Shown: positions 30,828 through 41,486, numbered from the stretch's first letter. The stretch: 64,000 nucleotides of DNA from Pantoea vagans (GCF_004792415.1 NZ_CP038853.1:3224001-3288000); one strand, 5' to 3'. Numbers and translations are program-made. The notes: generated by a model not told the origin, from the letters alone.

Positions 30828-30854
30828 AAGCCGGCGATGAGCCGGCTTTTTTTT
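30828..30854 (+). terminator. intrinsic terminator after map
   Basis: Stem AAGCCGGC/GCCGGCTT with loop GATGA, followed by eight T. It lies 18 bp after the map stop and only 23 bp before the glnD start, so glnD may depend on a promoter overlapping it or on read-through. Confidence 0.92.
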
Positions 30855-30876
30855 GGCTAAAAAAGAGAAGAGCTGC

Positions 30877-33531
30877 ATGAGCGTGAGTCTGTCGGAAGAG
30901 GTAAAAAACGGTCTGGTCGATTCGCCAGCCGAATGGGGTGACGACCAGCTGACCCGCGACATTCTGAAGCCGCGGCTGGAGCAGTTTCAGCAGCATCTGG
31001 CTGCCGCATTTGATGCCGGTGAAGCCGTTGAGCCGCTGATAGATGCCCGCACGCTGTTTATCGATCGGCTGCTGCGTCGCCTGTGGCGCTTCTTTGGCTT
31101 TGATGCGATGTCCTCAATCGCGCTGGTCGCCGTGGGCGGCTATGGCCGTGCCGAACTGCATCCGCTCTCTGATATTGATGTCCTGATCCTCAGCCGCCAG
31201 CCGCTGAATGAACAGGCTGCACAGCGTACCAGCGATCTGCTGACGCTGATGTGGGACCTCAAGCTGGAAGTGGGCCACAGCGTCCGCACGCTGGAAGAGT
31301 GCCTGCTGGAAGGACTATCTGACCTGACCGTTGCTACCAACCTGATTGAGTCGCGGATGCTGACCGGCGACGTGGCGCTGTTTCTGGAATTACAGAAAAA
31401 CATCTTCAGCGACGGCTTCTGGCCATCATCTACCTTCTTTGCCGCCAAAATCGAAGAACAGCAGGAACGCCACAAGCGTTACCACGGCACCAGCTATAAC
31501 CTTGAGCCGGACATCAAAAGCAGCCCCGGTGGCCTGCGCGACATCCACACGCTGCAGTGGGTTGCCCGACGTCATTTTGGCGCCACGACGCTGGATGAGA
31601 TGGTTGGCTTTGGTTTCCTCACCGACGCGGAGCGCAGCGAACTCAACGAATGCCAGGAATTTCTCTGGCGCATTCGTTTTGCCCTGCACCTCTCCCTGCC
31701 CCGCTACGATAATCGCCTGCTGTTCGATCGCCAGCTCAGCGTGGCGCAGCGCCTGAATTACCAGGGCGAAGGCAATGAGCCGGTCGAGCGGATGATGAAA
31801 GATTTCTATCGCGTCACGCGGCGTATCGGCGAACTGAATCAGATGCTGCTGCAGCTGTTTGATGAGGCGATTCTGGCGCTCTCTACCAGCGAAAAACCGA
31901 GACCTGTCGATGACGATTTCCAGCTGCGTGGCAATTTGATCGACCTGCGCGACGAAACGCTGTTTACCCGCGAACCGCAGGCAATTCTGCGTATGTTCTA
32001 TGTCATGGTGCGTAACGACAGCATCAAGGGGATCTACTCCACTACCCTCCGTCATCTGCGCCATGCGCGTCGTCACCTTAAACAGCCGCTGTGTCAGATT
32101 CCGGAAGCGCGACGTACCTTTATGTCGATTCTGCGCCATCCCGGCGCGGTCAGCCGGGCACTGGTGCCGATGCACCGTCACAGCGTGTTATGGGCTTACA
32201 CGCCGCTGTGGGGCCATATTGTCGGGCAGATGCAGTTCGACCTGTTCCACGCCTACACCGTGGATGAGCACACTATCCGCGTGTTGCAGAAGCTGGAAAG
32301 CTTCGCCAATGAAACCACCCGTCCGCAGCATCCGCTCTGCGTAGAGTTATGGCCGCGTCTGCCGCAGCAGGAGCTGCTGCTGATGGCAGCACTGCTGCAC
32401 GACATTGCCAAAGGGCGCGGCGGCGATCACTCTATTCTCGGCGCACAGGATGCGCTCGATTTCGCTGAAATGCATGGCCTGAACTCGCGTGAAACGCAGC
32501 TGGTGGCCTGGCTGGTTCGCCATCATCTGTTGATGTCGGTGACGGCGCAACGGCGCGATATTCAGGACCCGACGGTGATCCAGCAGTTCGCTGAGGTGAT
32601 GCAGAATGAGAACCGGCTGCGTTATCTGGTTTGCCTGACCGTCGCCGATATCTGCGCCACCAATGAAAGTCTGTGGAACAGCTGGAAGCAGAGCCTGTTG
32701 CGCGAGCTCTTTTTCGCCACCGAGAAGCAGCTGCGACGCGGCATGGAAAACAGTCCGGACCTGCGTGAGCGGGTGCGTCACCATCGCCTGCAGGCGCTGG
32801 CGCTGCTGCGGATGGACAACATCGATGAAGAGCGTCTGCACCAGATCTGGAATCGCTGCCGCGCAGATTATTTCCTGCGCCATACGCCGAATCAGATTGC
32901 CTGGCATGCCCGCCACTTACTGGTTCATGACCTGAAGAAACCATTAGTGCTGGTCAGCCCGCAGGCCACACGCGGCGGAACCGAAATTTTTATCTGGAGC
33001 CCCGATCGTCCGCACCTGTTTGCCGCCGTCGCCGGAGAACTCGACCGGCGCAATCTCAGCGTCCACGACGCGCAAATCTTTACCAGCCGCGACGGCATGG
33101 CCATGGATACCTTTATTGTGCTGGAGCCGGATGGCAGCCCGCTGTCGCCGGATCGCCATCCGATGATCATTCAGGCGCTTGAGCAGGCGATCACCCAGTC
33201 TGACTGGGTGCCGCCACGAACCCGCCGTCCGTCGGCCAAACTGCGGCATTTCAGCGTGGATACCGAGGTCAATTTCCTGCCGACGCACACCGACCGTCGC
33301 AGCTACCTTGAACTGGTGGCGCTGGATCAGCCTGGCCTGCTGGCGCGCGTGGGTGAAGTCTTTGCCGATCTTGGTGTCTCACTGCACGGCGCACGCATCA
33401 GCACCATTGGCGAGCGGGTCGAAGATTTGTTTATTCTGGCCAACAGTGAACGTCAGGCGCTGGACGAAGAAATGCGCAAAGCGTTGCAACAACGGTTGAC
33501 AGAGGCCCTTAATCCAAACGATAAAGTGTGA
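30877..33531 (+). CDS. glnD: bifunctional uridylyltransferase/uridylyl-removing enzyme GlnD
   Basis: Senses glutamine and adds or removes UMP on the PII proteins GlnB and GlnK, so it sets the nitrogen status signal. The start at 30877 (AGAAGAG upstream) gives 884 residues. Domains in order: nucleotidyltransferase with [18 protein letters not shown] (about 80-100), the central helical part, HD hydrolase with [14 protein letters not shown] (about 505), and two C-terminal ACT domains that bind glutamine ([23 protein letters not shown] region and [25 protein letters not shown] region). All active-site motifs are intact. Confidence 0.97.
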   Translation: MSVSLSEEVKNGLVDSPAEWGDDQLTRDILKPRLEQFQQHLAAAFDAGEAVEPLIDARTLFIDRLLRRLWRFFGFDAMSSIALVAVGGYGRAELHPLSDIDVLILSRQPLNEQAAQRTSDLLTLMWDLKLEVGHSVRTLEECLLEGLSDLTVATNLIESRMLTGDVALFLELQKNIFSDGFWPSSTFFAAKIEEQQERHKRYHGTSYNLEPDIKSSPGGLRDIHTLQWVARRHFGATTLDEMVGFGFLTDAERSELNECQEFLWRIRFALHLSLPRYDNRLLFDRQLSVAQRLNYQGEGNEPVERMMKDFYRVTRRIGELNQMLLQLFDEAILALSTSEKPRPVDDDFQLRGNLIDLRDETLFTREPQAILRMFYVMVRNDSIKGIYSTTLRHLRHARRHLKQPLCQIPEARRTFMSILRHPGAVSRALVPMHRHSVLWAYTPLWGHIVGQMQFDLFHAYTVDEHTIRVLQKLESFANETTRPQHPLCVELWPRLPQQELLLMAALLHDIAKGRGGDHSILGAQDALDFAEMHGLNSRETQLVAWLVRHHLLMSVTAQRRDIQDPTVIQQFAEVMQNENRLRYLVCLTVADICATNESLWNSWKQSLLRELFFATEKQLRRGMENSPDLRERVRHHRLQALALLRMDNIDEERLHQIWNRCRADYFLRHTPNQIAWHARHLLVHDLKKPLVLVSPQATRGGTEIFIWSPDRPHLFAAVAGELDRRNLSVHDAQIFTSRDGMAMDTFIVLEPDGSPLSPDRHPMIIQALEQAITQSDWVPPRTRRPSAKLRHFSVDTEVNFLPTHTDRRSYLELVALDQPGLLARVGEVFADLGVSLHGARISTIGERVEDLFILANSERQALDEEMRKALQQRLTEALNPNDKV

Positions 33532-33614
33532 CCAGACTCGATTTGTAAACATTAATCTCTTTACTTGTGTCGGGTTATTGCCCGGCATCGCACATGACAG
33601 ATCAGGAAAAAAAT

Positions 33615-34439
33615 ATGCAACAGTTACAGAGCGTTATTGAATCCGCCTTCGAACGTCGCGCTGACATCACACCTGCCAGCGTTGACAGCGAAACCCGTGA
33701 TGCCATTAACCAGGTGATCTCTCTGCTGGACAGCGGTGAGCTGCGCGTTTCTGAGAAGATCGACGGCGAGTGGGTAACGCATCAGTGGCTGAAGAAAGCA
33801 GTGCTGCTCTCTTTCCGCATCAATGACAACCAGGTGATGGAAGGTTCGGAAACCCGCTTCTACGACAAAGTGCCGATGAAGTTTGCCGGCTGGGACGAAG
33901 CGCGTTTCAAAGCAGCAGGCTTCCGCGTCGTGCCGCCTGCGGCTGTACGTCAGGGTGCCTATATCGCCCGCAATACAGTGCTGATGCCTTCTTACGTCAA
34001 CATCGGCGCATTCGTGGATGAAGGCACCATGGTAGACACCTGGGCGACCGTCGGCTCCTGCGCGCAGATTGGTAAAAACGTTCACCTCTCTGGCGGCGTG
34101 GGTATCGGTGGCGTGCTGGAACCGCTGCAGGCCAACCCGACCATTATCGAAGACAACTGCTTCATTGGCGCACGCTCTGAAATCGTTGAAGGCGTGATTG
34201 TTGAAGAAGGCTCAGTGATCTCAATGGGCGTTTACATCGGTCAGAGCACCAAAATTTATGACCGCGAAACAGGCGAAGTACATTATGGTCGTGTGCCTGC
34301 CGGCTCCGTCGTGGTCTCAGGTAACCTGCCGTCCAAAGATGGCAGCTACAGCCTCTATTGTGCCGTGATCGTGAAGAAAGTGGATGCGAAAACGCTGGGC
34401 AAAACCGGTATTAACGAACTGCTGCGCACCATCGACTGA
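33615..34439 (+). CDS. dapD: tetrahydrodipicolinate N-succinyltransferase DapD
   Basis: Adds succinyl from succinyl-CoA to tetrahydrodipicolinate in the lysine/diaminopimelate pathway. The 274-residue protein (start 33615, identical in length to K-12) has an N-terminal helical domain, then a left-handed beta helix of hexapeptide repeats ([27 protein letters not shown]) and a C-terminal segment ending INELLRTID. It supplies precursor for the peptidoglycan that PBP1b (encoded downstream) polymerises. Confidence 0.98.
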   Translation: MQQLQSVIESAFERRADITPASVDSETRDAINQVISLLDSGELRVSEKIDGEWVTHQWLKKAVLLSFRINDNQVMEGSETRFYDKVPMKFAGWDEARFKAAGFRVVPPAAVRQGAYIARNTVLMPSYVNIGAFVDEGTMVDTWATVGSCAQIGKNVHLSGGVGIGGVLEPLQANPTIIEDNCFIGARSEIVEGVIVEEGSVISMGVYIGQSTKIYDRETGEVHYGRVPAGSVVVSGNLPSKDGSYSLYCAVIVKKVDAKTLGKTGINELLRTID

Positions 34440-34447
34440 TTTAACTG

Positions 34448-34480
34448 ACGGGCTGGAAACCAGCCCGTCATCTTTTCTTT
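34448..34480 (+). terminator. intrinsic terminator after dapD
   Basis: Perfect 10-bp stem GACGGGCTGG/CCAGCCCGTC with loop AAA, followed by TCTTTTCTTT. It lies 8 bp after the dapD stop. Confidence 0.92.
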
Positions 34481-34516
34481 ACAGTCATTATCAAATAACA
34501 TGCTTCGCGCCGCGAA

Positions 34517-34565
34517 TTAACTGGTGCGTTTAGTTTTTATCCAGGTCATAATCCGCGCCAGTTAA
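34517..34565 (+). other. stem-loop in the yaeH upstream region
   Basis: Twelve-base arms TTAACTGGTGCG (34517-34528) and CGCGCCAGTTAA (34554-34565) pair with one G:U in RNA around a 25-base loop. It lies about 100 bp before yaeH, after the dapD terminator. It may be part of the yaeH leader or an operator. Confidence 0.5.
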
Positions 34566-34663
34566 ATCCTGTCGCGCAATGTTCATCCCGCTTATTTATG
34601 TCTACAGTTGACGGACGTCATGAACAAGTCTGCGCGCTTCTCACTTTTGATGGAAACAACGCT

Positions 34664-35056
34664 ATGTATGACAATCTGAAAAGCTTAGGTATCAGTAACC
34701 CGGACGACATTGACCGCTACAGCCTGCGTCAGGAAGCCAATAACGACATTCTGAAGATCTACTTCCGCAAAGATAAAGGCGAGTTTTTCGCGAAGAGCGT
34801 TAAATTCAAATATCCGCGCCAGCGCAAAACCGTCGTTGCCGATCACGCGACGCAGGGCTACAAAGAAGTTCAGGAAATCAGCCCGAATCTGCGTTATGTC
34901 ATCGATGAACTGGACCAGATTTGCCAGCGCGATCAGGTTGAAGTGGATCTGAAACGCAAAATTCTGGATGACCTGCGTCACCTGGAAAGCGTGGTCGCCC
35001 ACAAGATCTCAGAAATTGAATCGGACCTGGAAAAATTAACCCGTAACAGCCGTTAA
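34664..35056 (+). CDS. yaeH: UPF0325 family protein YaeH
   Basis: A 130-residue cytoplasmic protein of unknown function, conserved in enterobacteria. The start at 34664 gives MYDNLKSLG as in K-12; the upstream open frame is not conserved. Visible blocks are [30 protein letters not shown], and a charged C-terminal helix ([14 protein letters not shown]) with coiled-coil character. Placed between dapD and cdaR, as in K-12. Confidence 0.93.
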   Translation: MYDNLKSLGISNPDDIDRYSLRQEANNDILKIYFRKDKGEFFAKSVKFKYPRQRKTVVADHATQGYKEVQEISPNLRYVIDELDQICQRDQVEVDLKRKILDDLRHLESVVAHKISEIESDLEKLTRNSR

Positions 35057-35074
35057 TGTCCTGTCCGACAAGAG

Positions 35075-35098
35075 AGGCCAGCTTTGCTGGCCTTTTTT
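35075..35098 (+). terminator. intrinsic terminator after yaeH
   Basis: Stem AGGCCAGC/GCTGGCCT with loop TTT, followed by a run of T. It sits 18 bp after the yaeH stop and before the convergent cdaR. Confidence 0.9.
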
Positions 35099-35116
35099 AT
35101 GCCGCAAATCTGCCGC

Positions 35117-36274
35117 CTACCCCTGCTCATCCAGTTGCAAAGCCACATAAAGCAACAGCCTGTCGTCAAAATGACCCAGATTCAGTCCCGTCAGTTCAGA
35201 AATCCGGTTCAGGCGGTACTCCAGCGTATTGCGATGAATGAACAGCGCACGTGCGGTAGCGCTCGGCTGGACGTTATGGGTGAACCACGCGATCAGCGTG
35301 CGGCGCAGCAAACCGTTGTTATCCATGCTCTTGAGCTTCGCCAGCGGCCGGGCGAGCTCATTGGCCTGCCAGCCGCCGCGCAGACTGTCGAGCAGCACCG
35401 GCAGCACCAGATCCTGATAAAAATAGCTGCGCACTTCAGGCATACGCTGCTTGCCCACCATCATAGTGGTGCGCGCCGTCCGGTAAGAACGTGCAATGCT
35501 GCCCGGCCCGGTAAAGAAGTTACCCAGCGCGATACGCATCCGAAGATGACCACTCTCTTTCATCCGCTGCAGCAACTGCTCAACGCGGCGGCGATGATCA
35601 TCCTGATCGTAACGTCCATGCCCGTTCAGGGCCGGTTTCAGCACCACCATTTCGGTCAGTGAGACAATGGCGATCAAATTATCGCGCTCCGGTGTGGTCA
35701 GCAGCGTTTGCAGCTGCTGTAACTCTGACATCGCGCTGTCGACGCCAAGCTGACCGCTATCCACCTCCAGAACGGCCACCACACGCGGTTGGTTGAGATC
35801 GATGCCGAGCCGCTGAGCCCATTCGGTCAGCTGTGGCGACAGGGTATCGCTGCGGATGAGATTCAGCACCAGCTCTTCACGCAGACGGCTGTCCTGTGCC
35901 AGCATATGCAGAAGCCGCGCCTGCTCCAGCATCATCTCTGCGGTCATGCAGACCAGCTCGCCGTAGTGCCGCAATGCCAGCGGCTCGCCGGTCAGGCCAA
36001 TCACCCCGACGATGTCACCATCAATGCGCAGCGGCAGGTTAATGCCGGGCCGTACGCCATGAAGATGTTTAGCCACCGCTTCATCAATGTCGACTACGCG
36101 ACCCTGCGAAAGCACCAGCAGCGCACCTTCGTGCAACTCCCCAATGCGTTCCCGGTCACCGCTGCCGATAATGCGGCCCCGCGCATCCATCACATTGACA
36201 TTGCTGTCAATAATTTTCATGGTGCGCGCCACGATATCCTGTGCCAGCCGGGCATCAAGGTGATAGGTAGCCAT
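35117..36274 (-). CDS. cdaR: sugar diacid regulator CdaR
   Basis: A transcription activator that responds to D-glycerate or sugar diacids (glucarate, galactarate) and controls their catabolic genes, which are not in this window. The 385-residue protein has an N-terminal diacid-recognition domain (LDARLAQDIVARTMKIID and DARGRIIGSGDRERIG), a middle GGDEF-like region and a C-terminal PucR-type helix-turn-helix (ARALFIHRNTLEYRLNRIS). It is transcribed toward yaeH; degP lies upstream on the same strand behind a terminator. Confidence 0.95.
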   Translation of the reverse strand: MATYHLDARLAQDIVARTMKIIDSNVNVMDARGRIIGSGDRERIGELHEGALLVLSQGRVVDIDEAVAKHLHGVRPGINLPLRIDGDIVGVIGLTGEPLALRHYGELVCMTAEMMLEQARLLHMLAQDSRLREELVLNLIRSDTLSPQLTEWAQRLGIDLNQPRVVAVLEVDSGQLGVDSAMSELQQLQTLLTTPERDNLIAIVSLTEMVVLKPALNGHGRYDQDDHRRRVEQLLQRMKESGHLRMRIALGNFFTGPGSIARSYRTARTTMMVGKQRMPEVRSYFYQDLVLPVLLDSLRGGWQANELARPLAKLKSMDNNGLLRRTLIAWFTHNVQPSATARALFIHRNTLEYRLNRISELTGLNLGHFDDRLLLYVALQLDEQG

Positions 36275-36412
36275 CCATTACTCCTGAAAAAGAGGGGGAG
36301 AAACAGAATACGCATGGAAAGCAGGCAGAACATTGTGCATTTGCACAGAGCCAGGCGGTCATTTGCCGAATTTGCGGTGAGCATCACACTCTGCCAGGGC
36401 AAATGCCGGACA

Positions 36413-36438
36413 TAAAAAAGGCGGACCGCAGTCCGCCT
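36413..36438 (-). terminator. intrinsic terminator after degP
   Basis: Stem AGGCGGAC/GTCCGCCT with loop CGCA (36419-36438), followed on the minus strand by six T. It lies 21 bp after the degP stop. Confidence 0.9.
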
Positions 36439-36458
36439 CTTCATCAGTGGTCGTTCCG

Positions 36459-37904
36459 TTACTGCATCAGCAGGTAGATGCTGCTATCGCCGCGCTTCAC
36501 ATTCAGCGCCAGAACGGCTGGCTTGGTATCAAGGACTTTGCGCAACTCGCCAAGGTTGGTTACCGGCTGCTGGTTAACGCCCTGAATCACGTCACCCTTC
36601 TTCAGGCCGATACGCGCTGCGGCACTGCCCGCTTTCACATTATCAACGCGAACGCCTTTATCGCCGGTTTCAACATTGCTAAGGTCAGCGCCTTCAATGC
36701 CGTTGTAGATGGTAGCGGACTGCACTTTCGCCTGGCTGCTCTGCTGCAACTGAACAGAAACATCGACCGGTTTGCCGTCACGCAGCAGGCCCAGTTTCAG
36801 GGTGGTGCCAACTGGCAGTGAACCTACTTCTGCACGCAGTGAAGCAAAGCTGCTCAGCGGTTTGCCGTTCATGGAGACAATCACGTCACCCGCTTTGATG
36901 CCCGCTTTTGCGGCAGCAGAGTCTGGCAGTACCTGGCTGACAAAGGCACCACGCTGTGCGTCGACTTTCATCGCTTTTGCCAGTTCGGAGTTCAGTTCCG
37001 TGCCCTGCACGCCCAGCTCGCCGCGTTTAACCTGTCCAAACTCAACCATCTGCGCCGTCAGGTTTTTCACCATGTTGCTCGGAATAGCAAAGCCGATACC
37101 GATATTGCCGCCATCCGGCGCCAGAATAGCGGTGTTAATCCCAATCAGTTCACCGTTGAGGTTAACCAGCGCACCACCAGAGTTGCCCCGGTTAATCGCC
37201 GCATCCGTCTGGATAAAGTTTTCGTAATTTTCGACATTCAGGCCGCTGCGTCCCAGTGCCGAGACGATACCGGAGGTTACGGTTTCACCCAGTCCATACG
37301 GGTTACCGATTGCCACGGTGTAATCACCGACGCGCAGATTATCAGAGTCAGCGATTTTCACGGCGGTCAGATTTTTAGCTTCCTTCAACTGAATCAGTGC
37401 AATGTCAGAGCTGGGATCTTTACCGATGACTTTTGCGTCATAGCGACGACCGTCGCTGAGCTGCACCTGAATTTTGGTGGCATTATTCACCACGTGGTTG
37501 TTGGTCACCACGTAGCCTTTTTCGGCGTTGATAATCACGCCCGATCCCAGTGCACGGAATTTTTCCTGCTGAGTATCAGGGGCGGGTGCGCCACCGTTAC
37601 CACCTTCACCGCCACCGTTCTGGCACATGGGTGAACCCTGGAACGGGGAACCGTCCTGACAGAATGGCGAATTGTCGCCAAAGAATTGCTGAAACTGCTG
37701 CGGCATGCGTGGGGTTTTTACTGTGGTGGTGCCCTCAACGCTGATACTGACCACAGACGGCATCACCTTCTCCAGCATCGGAGCCAGGCTTGGCAGTTGC
37801 TGGCTTTCGGAAGAGGCCGTTTGCGCAGCAGAAACAGTAACAGGGGCGAGCGCCATGCTCAGGCTCAACGCCAGCGCACTTAACACTAAAGTCTTTTTTT
37901 TCAT
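36459..37904 (-). CDS. degP: periplasmic serine endoprotease/chaperone DegP
   Basis: DegP (HtrA) degrades or holds misfolded periplasmic and outer membrane proteins. The 481-residue precursor has a signal peptide (to about AAQ, residue 27), the protease domain with the catalytic triad His (TNNHVV), Asp (DPSSDIALI) and Ser (GNSGGAL), and two PDZ domains (about 285-375 and 390-480). Loop LA keeps its two cysteines (PFCQ and PMCQ) and has a glycine-rich insert. A sigma E promoter lies upstream at 37956-37983. It degrades clients that the Skp/BamA route fails to insert. Confidence 0.98.
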   Translation of the reverse strand: MKKKTLVLSALALSLSMALAPVTVSAAQTASSESQQLPSLAPMLEKVMPSVVSISVEGTTTVKTPRMPQQFQQFFGDNSPFCQDGSPFQGSPMCQNGGGEGGNGGAPAPDTQQEKFRALGSGVIINAEKGYVVTNNHVVNNATKIQVQLSDGRRYDAKVIGKDPSSDIALIQLKEAKNLTAVKIADSDNLRVGDYTVAIGNPYGLGETVTSGIVSALGRSGLNVENYENFIQTDAAINRGNSGGALVNLNGELIGINTAILAPDGGNIGIGFAIPSNMVKNLTAQMVEFGQVKRGELGVQGTELNSELAKAMKVDAQRGAFVSQVLPDSAAAKAGIKAGDVIVSMNGKPLSSFASLRAEVGSLPVGTTLKLGLLRDGKPVDVSVQLQQSSQAKVQSATIYNGIEGADLSNVETGDKGVRVDNVKAGSAAARIGLKKGDVIQGVNQQPVTNLGELRKVLDTKPAVLALNVKRGDSSIYLLMQ

Positions 37905-37955
37905 TTTTCGTTTCTCAATAAGATTACTGTTCAGACCATTGCTGTGGTCGAAAGG

Positions 37956-37983
37956 TGAGATAAATGTTTTAGCGCGAAGTTCC
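37956..37983 (-). promoter_or_regulatory. sigma E promoter of degP
   Basis: On the minus strand GGAACTT (37977-37983), a 16-base spacer and TCTCA (37956-37960) match the sigma E consensus GGAACTT-N16-TCTGA with a single mismatch in the -10. Distance to the degP ATG is about 50 bases. The same element type drives degP in K-12. Confidence 0.88.
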
Positions 37984-38038
37984 TTTAAAAGTTTAAGCCA
38001 AAGGTAAAAATTTATTCGCGCTCTTTACAATCGGCGGC

Positions 38039-39529
38039 TTATTCGACTGCCATCAGCCGCCGGTACTCATCCCAGGCATAGAGATCGGTCATGCCGCTAA
38101 TATAATCCTGAATAAGCCGGAAGCGATAATAACGTTCCCACAACAACCGCTGATATTTATGCTCCACAACCAGATTACGCATCTTGTGCAAATAGGCTTT
38201 GCGGTGTTTCCCGGAGAGCTTATGAAAAAGCCGCGTTTCAATCGGGTGCTGGCGTAAAAAATCCTCATTCATCAGCGTAGTAAAGGCTTCATAATTAAGG
38301 CGCATCAGCGGCTGATAGATCTCCAGCAGCCCTTTAATCACGCGGTAACCCTGCAGCTCCAGCTGTTCAACTTCGGAGTGATTAAACACCTGCTGGCGCG
38401 CAACGGTCTTAAAGAGTTGCAGTAAACGGCCCTCTTCACCCTCATCTTCCAGCAGCGCATGGTTAAAACTTCCCTCGAATATTGCAGGAAGATTATCAAC
38501 AAAACGTTTCACCGCGTAACTGACCAGTACGCTCTGAACATTTACGCGTAATGACATAAAAAATTGATCGCTGCGGCTGCGGCGTTTTTTACTACAGGCT
38601 TCACGCCAGGCTTCGCCAATAGTCCGGCTAAAGGCGTCATTATTTTTCACCGGCCCCCAGGCTTTATTGAGAAATTCAAACAAACTCTCAACATTAAAGA
38701 TATCTTTTTCTACAGCGTCGTCCAAATCGGCAATACAATAGGAGATATCATCCGCCGCTTCCATTATATAGGTGAGCGGAAAGCGGTGGTGTTCTTCCAT
38801 ATTGGTGGCAGCACGCAGGTCGGCAATATAATCCTGCTCGGAGAGATAAAAACCGGGTTTCTTCATTAACACGCTAAATTCGGCGGGCTTTTCACCCTGC
38901 CACCAGGCAGGAGCAGTATATTTGAGGATACAGGCGACCTGAGAGTAGCTGAGATTGAGCTGCAGCAGGGTGTGCACCATACGGATAGCCTGCGCGTTGC
39001 CCTCAAAATGGCAGAGATCCTGGCGTATCATGGCATTCAGCTCATCAAAGGCTTTACGCTGCGCATCCCCTTCAACGCCTGCCACCAGCGGATCGACCAG
39101 TTCGGCAGCCAGGTTCTCTTCAAACCAGTCGTTAATGGCTGCCTCACCAAAATGACCAAATGGCGGATTACCCACGTCATGCAGCAGACACGCCATTTCG
39201 ATCAGGCTTTCAAATGCGCCTTCAAGCTCATCCAGACCATACTGCGCCAGCCCGCCCTGCATCTTCAGGGTTTGCAGGATCTCTTTGGTGATGTAGCGTC
39301 CGGTCTGCTGCACCTCCAGCGAGTGCGTCAGTCGGGAACGGACGGCGGCATTGCGCTCCAGCGGAAAAACCTGTGTTTTCTGCTGCAGTCGCCGGATGGC
39401 AGCGGAGTTGATAATCCGTCCACGGTCGCTCTCAAAATGGCGGGTAATGTAATATTCGCCTTCCGGATCTTTTCGACTGGTATAAGGGCGCGAGAAGCTG
39501 ATCTTCTTCCTGAAATTGATCGCCGACAT
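38039..39529 (-). CDS. dgt: deoxyguanosinetriphosphate triphosphohydrolase Dgt
   Basis: Hydrolyses dGTP to deoxyguanosine and tripolyphosphate, so it tunes dNTP pools. The 496-residue protein has the HD-superfamily metal site: H in [12 protein letters not shown] in [16 protein letters not shown], and the later D in [16 protein letters not shown]. Length matches the enterobacterial type-1 dGTPases (about 505). Divergent from mtnN, with about 92 bp between, and upstream of degP on the same strand, as in K-12. Confidence 0.97.
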   Translation of the reverse strand: MSAINFRKKISFSRPYTSRKDPEGEYYITRHFESDRGRIINSAAIRRLQQKTQVFPLERNAAVRSRLTHSLEVQQTGRYITKEILQTLKMQGGLAQYGLDELEGAFESLIEMACLLHDVGNPPFGHFGEAAINDWFEENLAAELVDPLVAGVEGDAQRKAFDELNAMIRQDLCHFEGNAQAIRMVHTLLQLNLSYSQVACILKYTAPAWWQGEKPAEFSVLMKKPGFYLSEQDYIADLRAATNMEEHHRFPLTYIMEAADDISYCIADLDDAVEKDIFNVESLFEFLNKAWGPVKNNDAFSRTIGEAWREACSKKRRSRSDQFFMSLRVNVQSVLVSYAVKRFVDNLPAIFEGSFNHALLEDEGEEGRLLQLFKTVARQQVFNHSEVEQLELQGYRVIKGLLEIYQPLMRLNYEAFTTLMNEDFLRQHPIETRLFHKLSGKHRKAYLHKMRNLVVEHKYQRLLWERYYRFRLIQDYISGMTDLYAWDEYRRLMAVE

Positions 39530-39621
39530 GAATTACCCCTGACTTTTTCGTGAATTAATCCCCTGGATGCCATGGTAGACTATGCCCTAAATTTTGATTC
39601 TTTACATTAGCGGAACTCACT

Positions 39622-40320
39622 ATGAAAGCAGGCATTATTGGCGCGATGGAGCAGGAAGTCACACTGCTGCGCGACAAAATTGAAAACCGTCAAACGCTGT
39701 CGCTGGCGGGTTGTGAAATCTATACCGGCACCCTGCAGGGCGTTGAGGTGGCACTGCTGAAATCGGGCATTGGTAAAACCTCTGCGGCGCTGGGCACCAC
39801 GCTGCTGCTGCAACTCTGCAAACCCGATGTGGTGATCAACACCGGTTCGGCGGGCGGTTTAGCGCCGTCGCTCAGCGTCGGCGATATCGTGGTATCAGAC
39901 GAAGTGCGTTATCACGATGCTGATGTCACCGCTTTTGGTTATGAGCCGGGTCAGATGGCGGGTTGTCCGGCCGCATTTGTGGCAGACAGCAAGCTTATCG
40001 CAGCGGCAGAAGCCTGCATTAAGCAGCTGGATCTGAATGCCGTACGCGGTCTGGTGGTAAGCGGCGATGCCTTTATCAATGGTGCCGAACCGCTGGCGCG
40101 CATTCGCAACCTGTTCCCGCAGGCGATTGCCGTTGAGATGGAAGCGACTGCCATCGGTCACGTCTGTCATCAGTTCCAGGTACCGTTTGTGGTGGTCCGT
40201 GCGATTTCCGATGTGGCCGATAAGGAATCTCACCTCAGCTTTGATGAGTTCTTAAGCGTAGCGGCGAAGCAATCTTCGCTGTTGGTGGAGAACCTGCTGG
40301 CGCATCTGGCGCGTGGCTAA
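39622..40320 (+). CDS. mtnN: 5'-methylthioadenosine/S-adenosylhomocysteine nucleosidase MtnN
   Basis: Cleaves MTA, SAH and 5'-deoxyadenosine to free adenine, which recycles by-products of SAM metabolism and feeds autoinducer-2 synthesis. The 232-residue protein begins [46 protein letters not shown] and the catalytic Asp in [12 protein letters not shown] are present. A ribosome-binding site GCGGA lies upstream. Its 3' end overlaps btuF by 8 bases, so both are one transcript. Confidence 0.98.
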   Translation: MKAGIIGAMEQEVTLLRDKIENRQTLSLAGCEIYTGTLQGVEVALLKSGIGKTSAALGTTLLLQLCKPDVVINTGSAGGLAPSLSVGDIVVSDEVRYHDADVTAFGYEPGQMAGCPAAFVADSKLIAAAEACIKQLDLNAVRGLVVSGDAFINGAEPLARIRNLFPQAIAVEMEATAIGHVCHQFQVPFVVVRAISDVADKESHLSFDEFLSVAAKQSSLLVENLLAHLARG

Positions 40321-41107
40321 AACGCTGCTTTTCTGCTGGCTGCTGCTGTTAAGCGGCAGCCTGCTTGCCTCCCCGCCCCGAGTTATCACCCTCGCTCCCC
40401 ACCTTACCGAACTCGCCTTTGCTGCCGGGATTACGCCGATTGCGGTCAGTGCATGGTCTGACTATCCGCCGCAGGCAAAACAGATTGAGCAGGTTGCCAA
40501 CTGGCAGGGCATCAAAGCCGAACGCATTCTGCAGCTCAAACCAGACCTGGTCTTAGCCTGGCGCGGCGGTAATCCGCAGCGGCAGATCGATCAGTTGCAG
40601 CAGCTCGGCGTACCGGTTAAATGGATTGATCCGCAGACCCTGGATGAGATGTTCACGGCGTTGGCCGATCTGGGCCGCTGGAGTCCCAGCCCGGAGCAGG
40701 CTAGCAGAGCAGCCCAGGCGTTACGGCAGCAGGAAGCCGCACTGCGTCAGCACTATACTCACCTGACTGCGGTTCCGCTTTTTTTGCAGTTTGGACAGCA
40801 GCCGCTCTTTACCGCCGCCAGAGCCACGCTGCAGAATGAGATTATTACCTTATGTGGTGGCAGGAATATTTTTGCCGACAGTCGCGTTAGCTGGCCACAG
40901 GTCAGCCGCGAGCAGGTACTGATGCGCCATCCTCAGGCCGTAGTGACAGCGGGCAGTGCACAGCAGGCGGAGAACATCCGTGCCTTCTGGCGGCCACAGC
41001 TCACTGTGCCGGTGATTGCCATCAACGAGGACTGGCTGAGCCGGCCAGGCCCACGACTGCTGCTGGCGGCGCAGCAACTCTGTGAGGCCCTGCATCCCGC
41101 TGAATAA
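40313..41107 (+). CDS. btuF: vitamin B12-binding periplasmic protein BtuF
   Basis: Delivers cobalamin to the BtuCD importer. The 264-residue precursor starts with GTG inside the end of mtnN, and the signal peptide (about residues 1-18: [16 protein letters not shown]) is followed by [17 protein letters not shown], the class III binding-protein N-lobe. The substrate-pocket Trp-rich segment [11 protein letters not shown] and the hinge region are recognisable. btuC and btuD are not in the window, as in K-12 where they are elsewhere. Confidence 0.95.
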   Translation: MAKTLLFCWLLLLSGSLLASPPRVITLAPHLTELAFAAGITPIAVSAWSDYPPQAKQIEQVANWQGIKAERILQLKPDLVLAWRGGNPQRQIDQLQQLGVPVKWIDPQTLDEMFTALADLGRWSPSPEQASRAAQALRQQEAALRQHYTHLTAVPLFLQFGQQPLFTAARATLQNEIITLCGGRNIFADSRVSWPQVSREQVLMRHPQAVVTAGSAQQAENIRAFWRPQLTVPVIAINEDWLSRPGPRLLLAAQQLCEALHPAE

Positions 41108-41191
41108 ATCGGCGAAATGATTAAAGTTGCTGCACTTTTTACCGTTAATCAATACCAGAGACGAGCCGGCCACGTATGCTTGCCGTCCTTT

Positions 41192-41213
41192 TAGCGCCAC
41201 GGCGCTTTTTTAA
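41192..41213 (+). terminator. intrinsic terminator after btuF
   Basis: Stem AGCGC/GCGCT with loop CACG (41193-41206), followed by six T. It lies about 85 bp after btuF and just before the ribosome-binding site of the small secreted protein gene. Confidence 0.75.
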
Positions 41214-41230
41214 AACACCAGGAACCATCT

Positions 41231-41482
41231 ATGACCAGAGCACTGCTGCTGGCCATAGGGCTATCGCTCGCCGGATCTGCCTTTGCGGGATCGATTAATG
41301 GCTCTATAGGCGCCAGGCTTGTCATCTATTCACGCTGTGAAATCAACACGGCTAACGGTCAGCCCGCGCCGCAGGTGAACTGCGGCAGACAGGCAAGCGC
41401 GCAGCCACGCGTAACCCATAGTCAGATTCAGTCGCAGGGAAGTGTGAAACAGAGTAACCGGCTGGTCACAATAGAGTGGTAA
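41231..41482 (+). CDS. small secreted protein of unknown function
   Basis: An 83-residue protein with an ATG preceded by CAGGAACC. Residues 1-19 form a clear Sec signal peptide ending AFA. The mature 64 residues contain two cysteines (Cys36 in YSRCEI and Cys51 in VNCGR), which could form one disulfide. The beta-rich segment SIGARLVIYSRCEI resembles the C-terminal strand of secreted pilin-like or spore-coat-U-like proteins, but similarity is too short for assignment. It stands where K-12 has yadS. A GC-rich hairpin follows it. No function is proposed. Confidence 0.7.
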   Translation: MTRALLLAIGLSLAGSAFAGSINGSIGARLVIYSRCEINTANGQPAPQVNCGRQASAQPRVTHSQIQSQGSVKQSNRLVTIEW

Positions 41483-41486
41483 ACGA

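Noticed and set aside
31426..32181. 251-codon open frame antisense to glnD
   Set aside because: The complete and conserved glnD reads through this area on the other strand; composition is typical of an antisense shadow.
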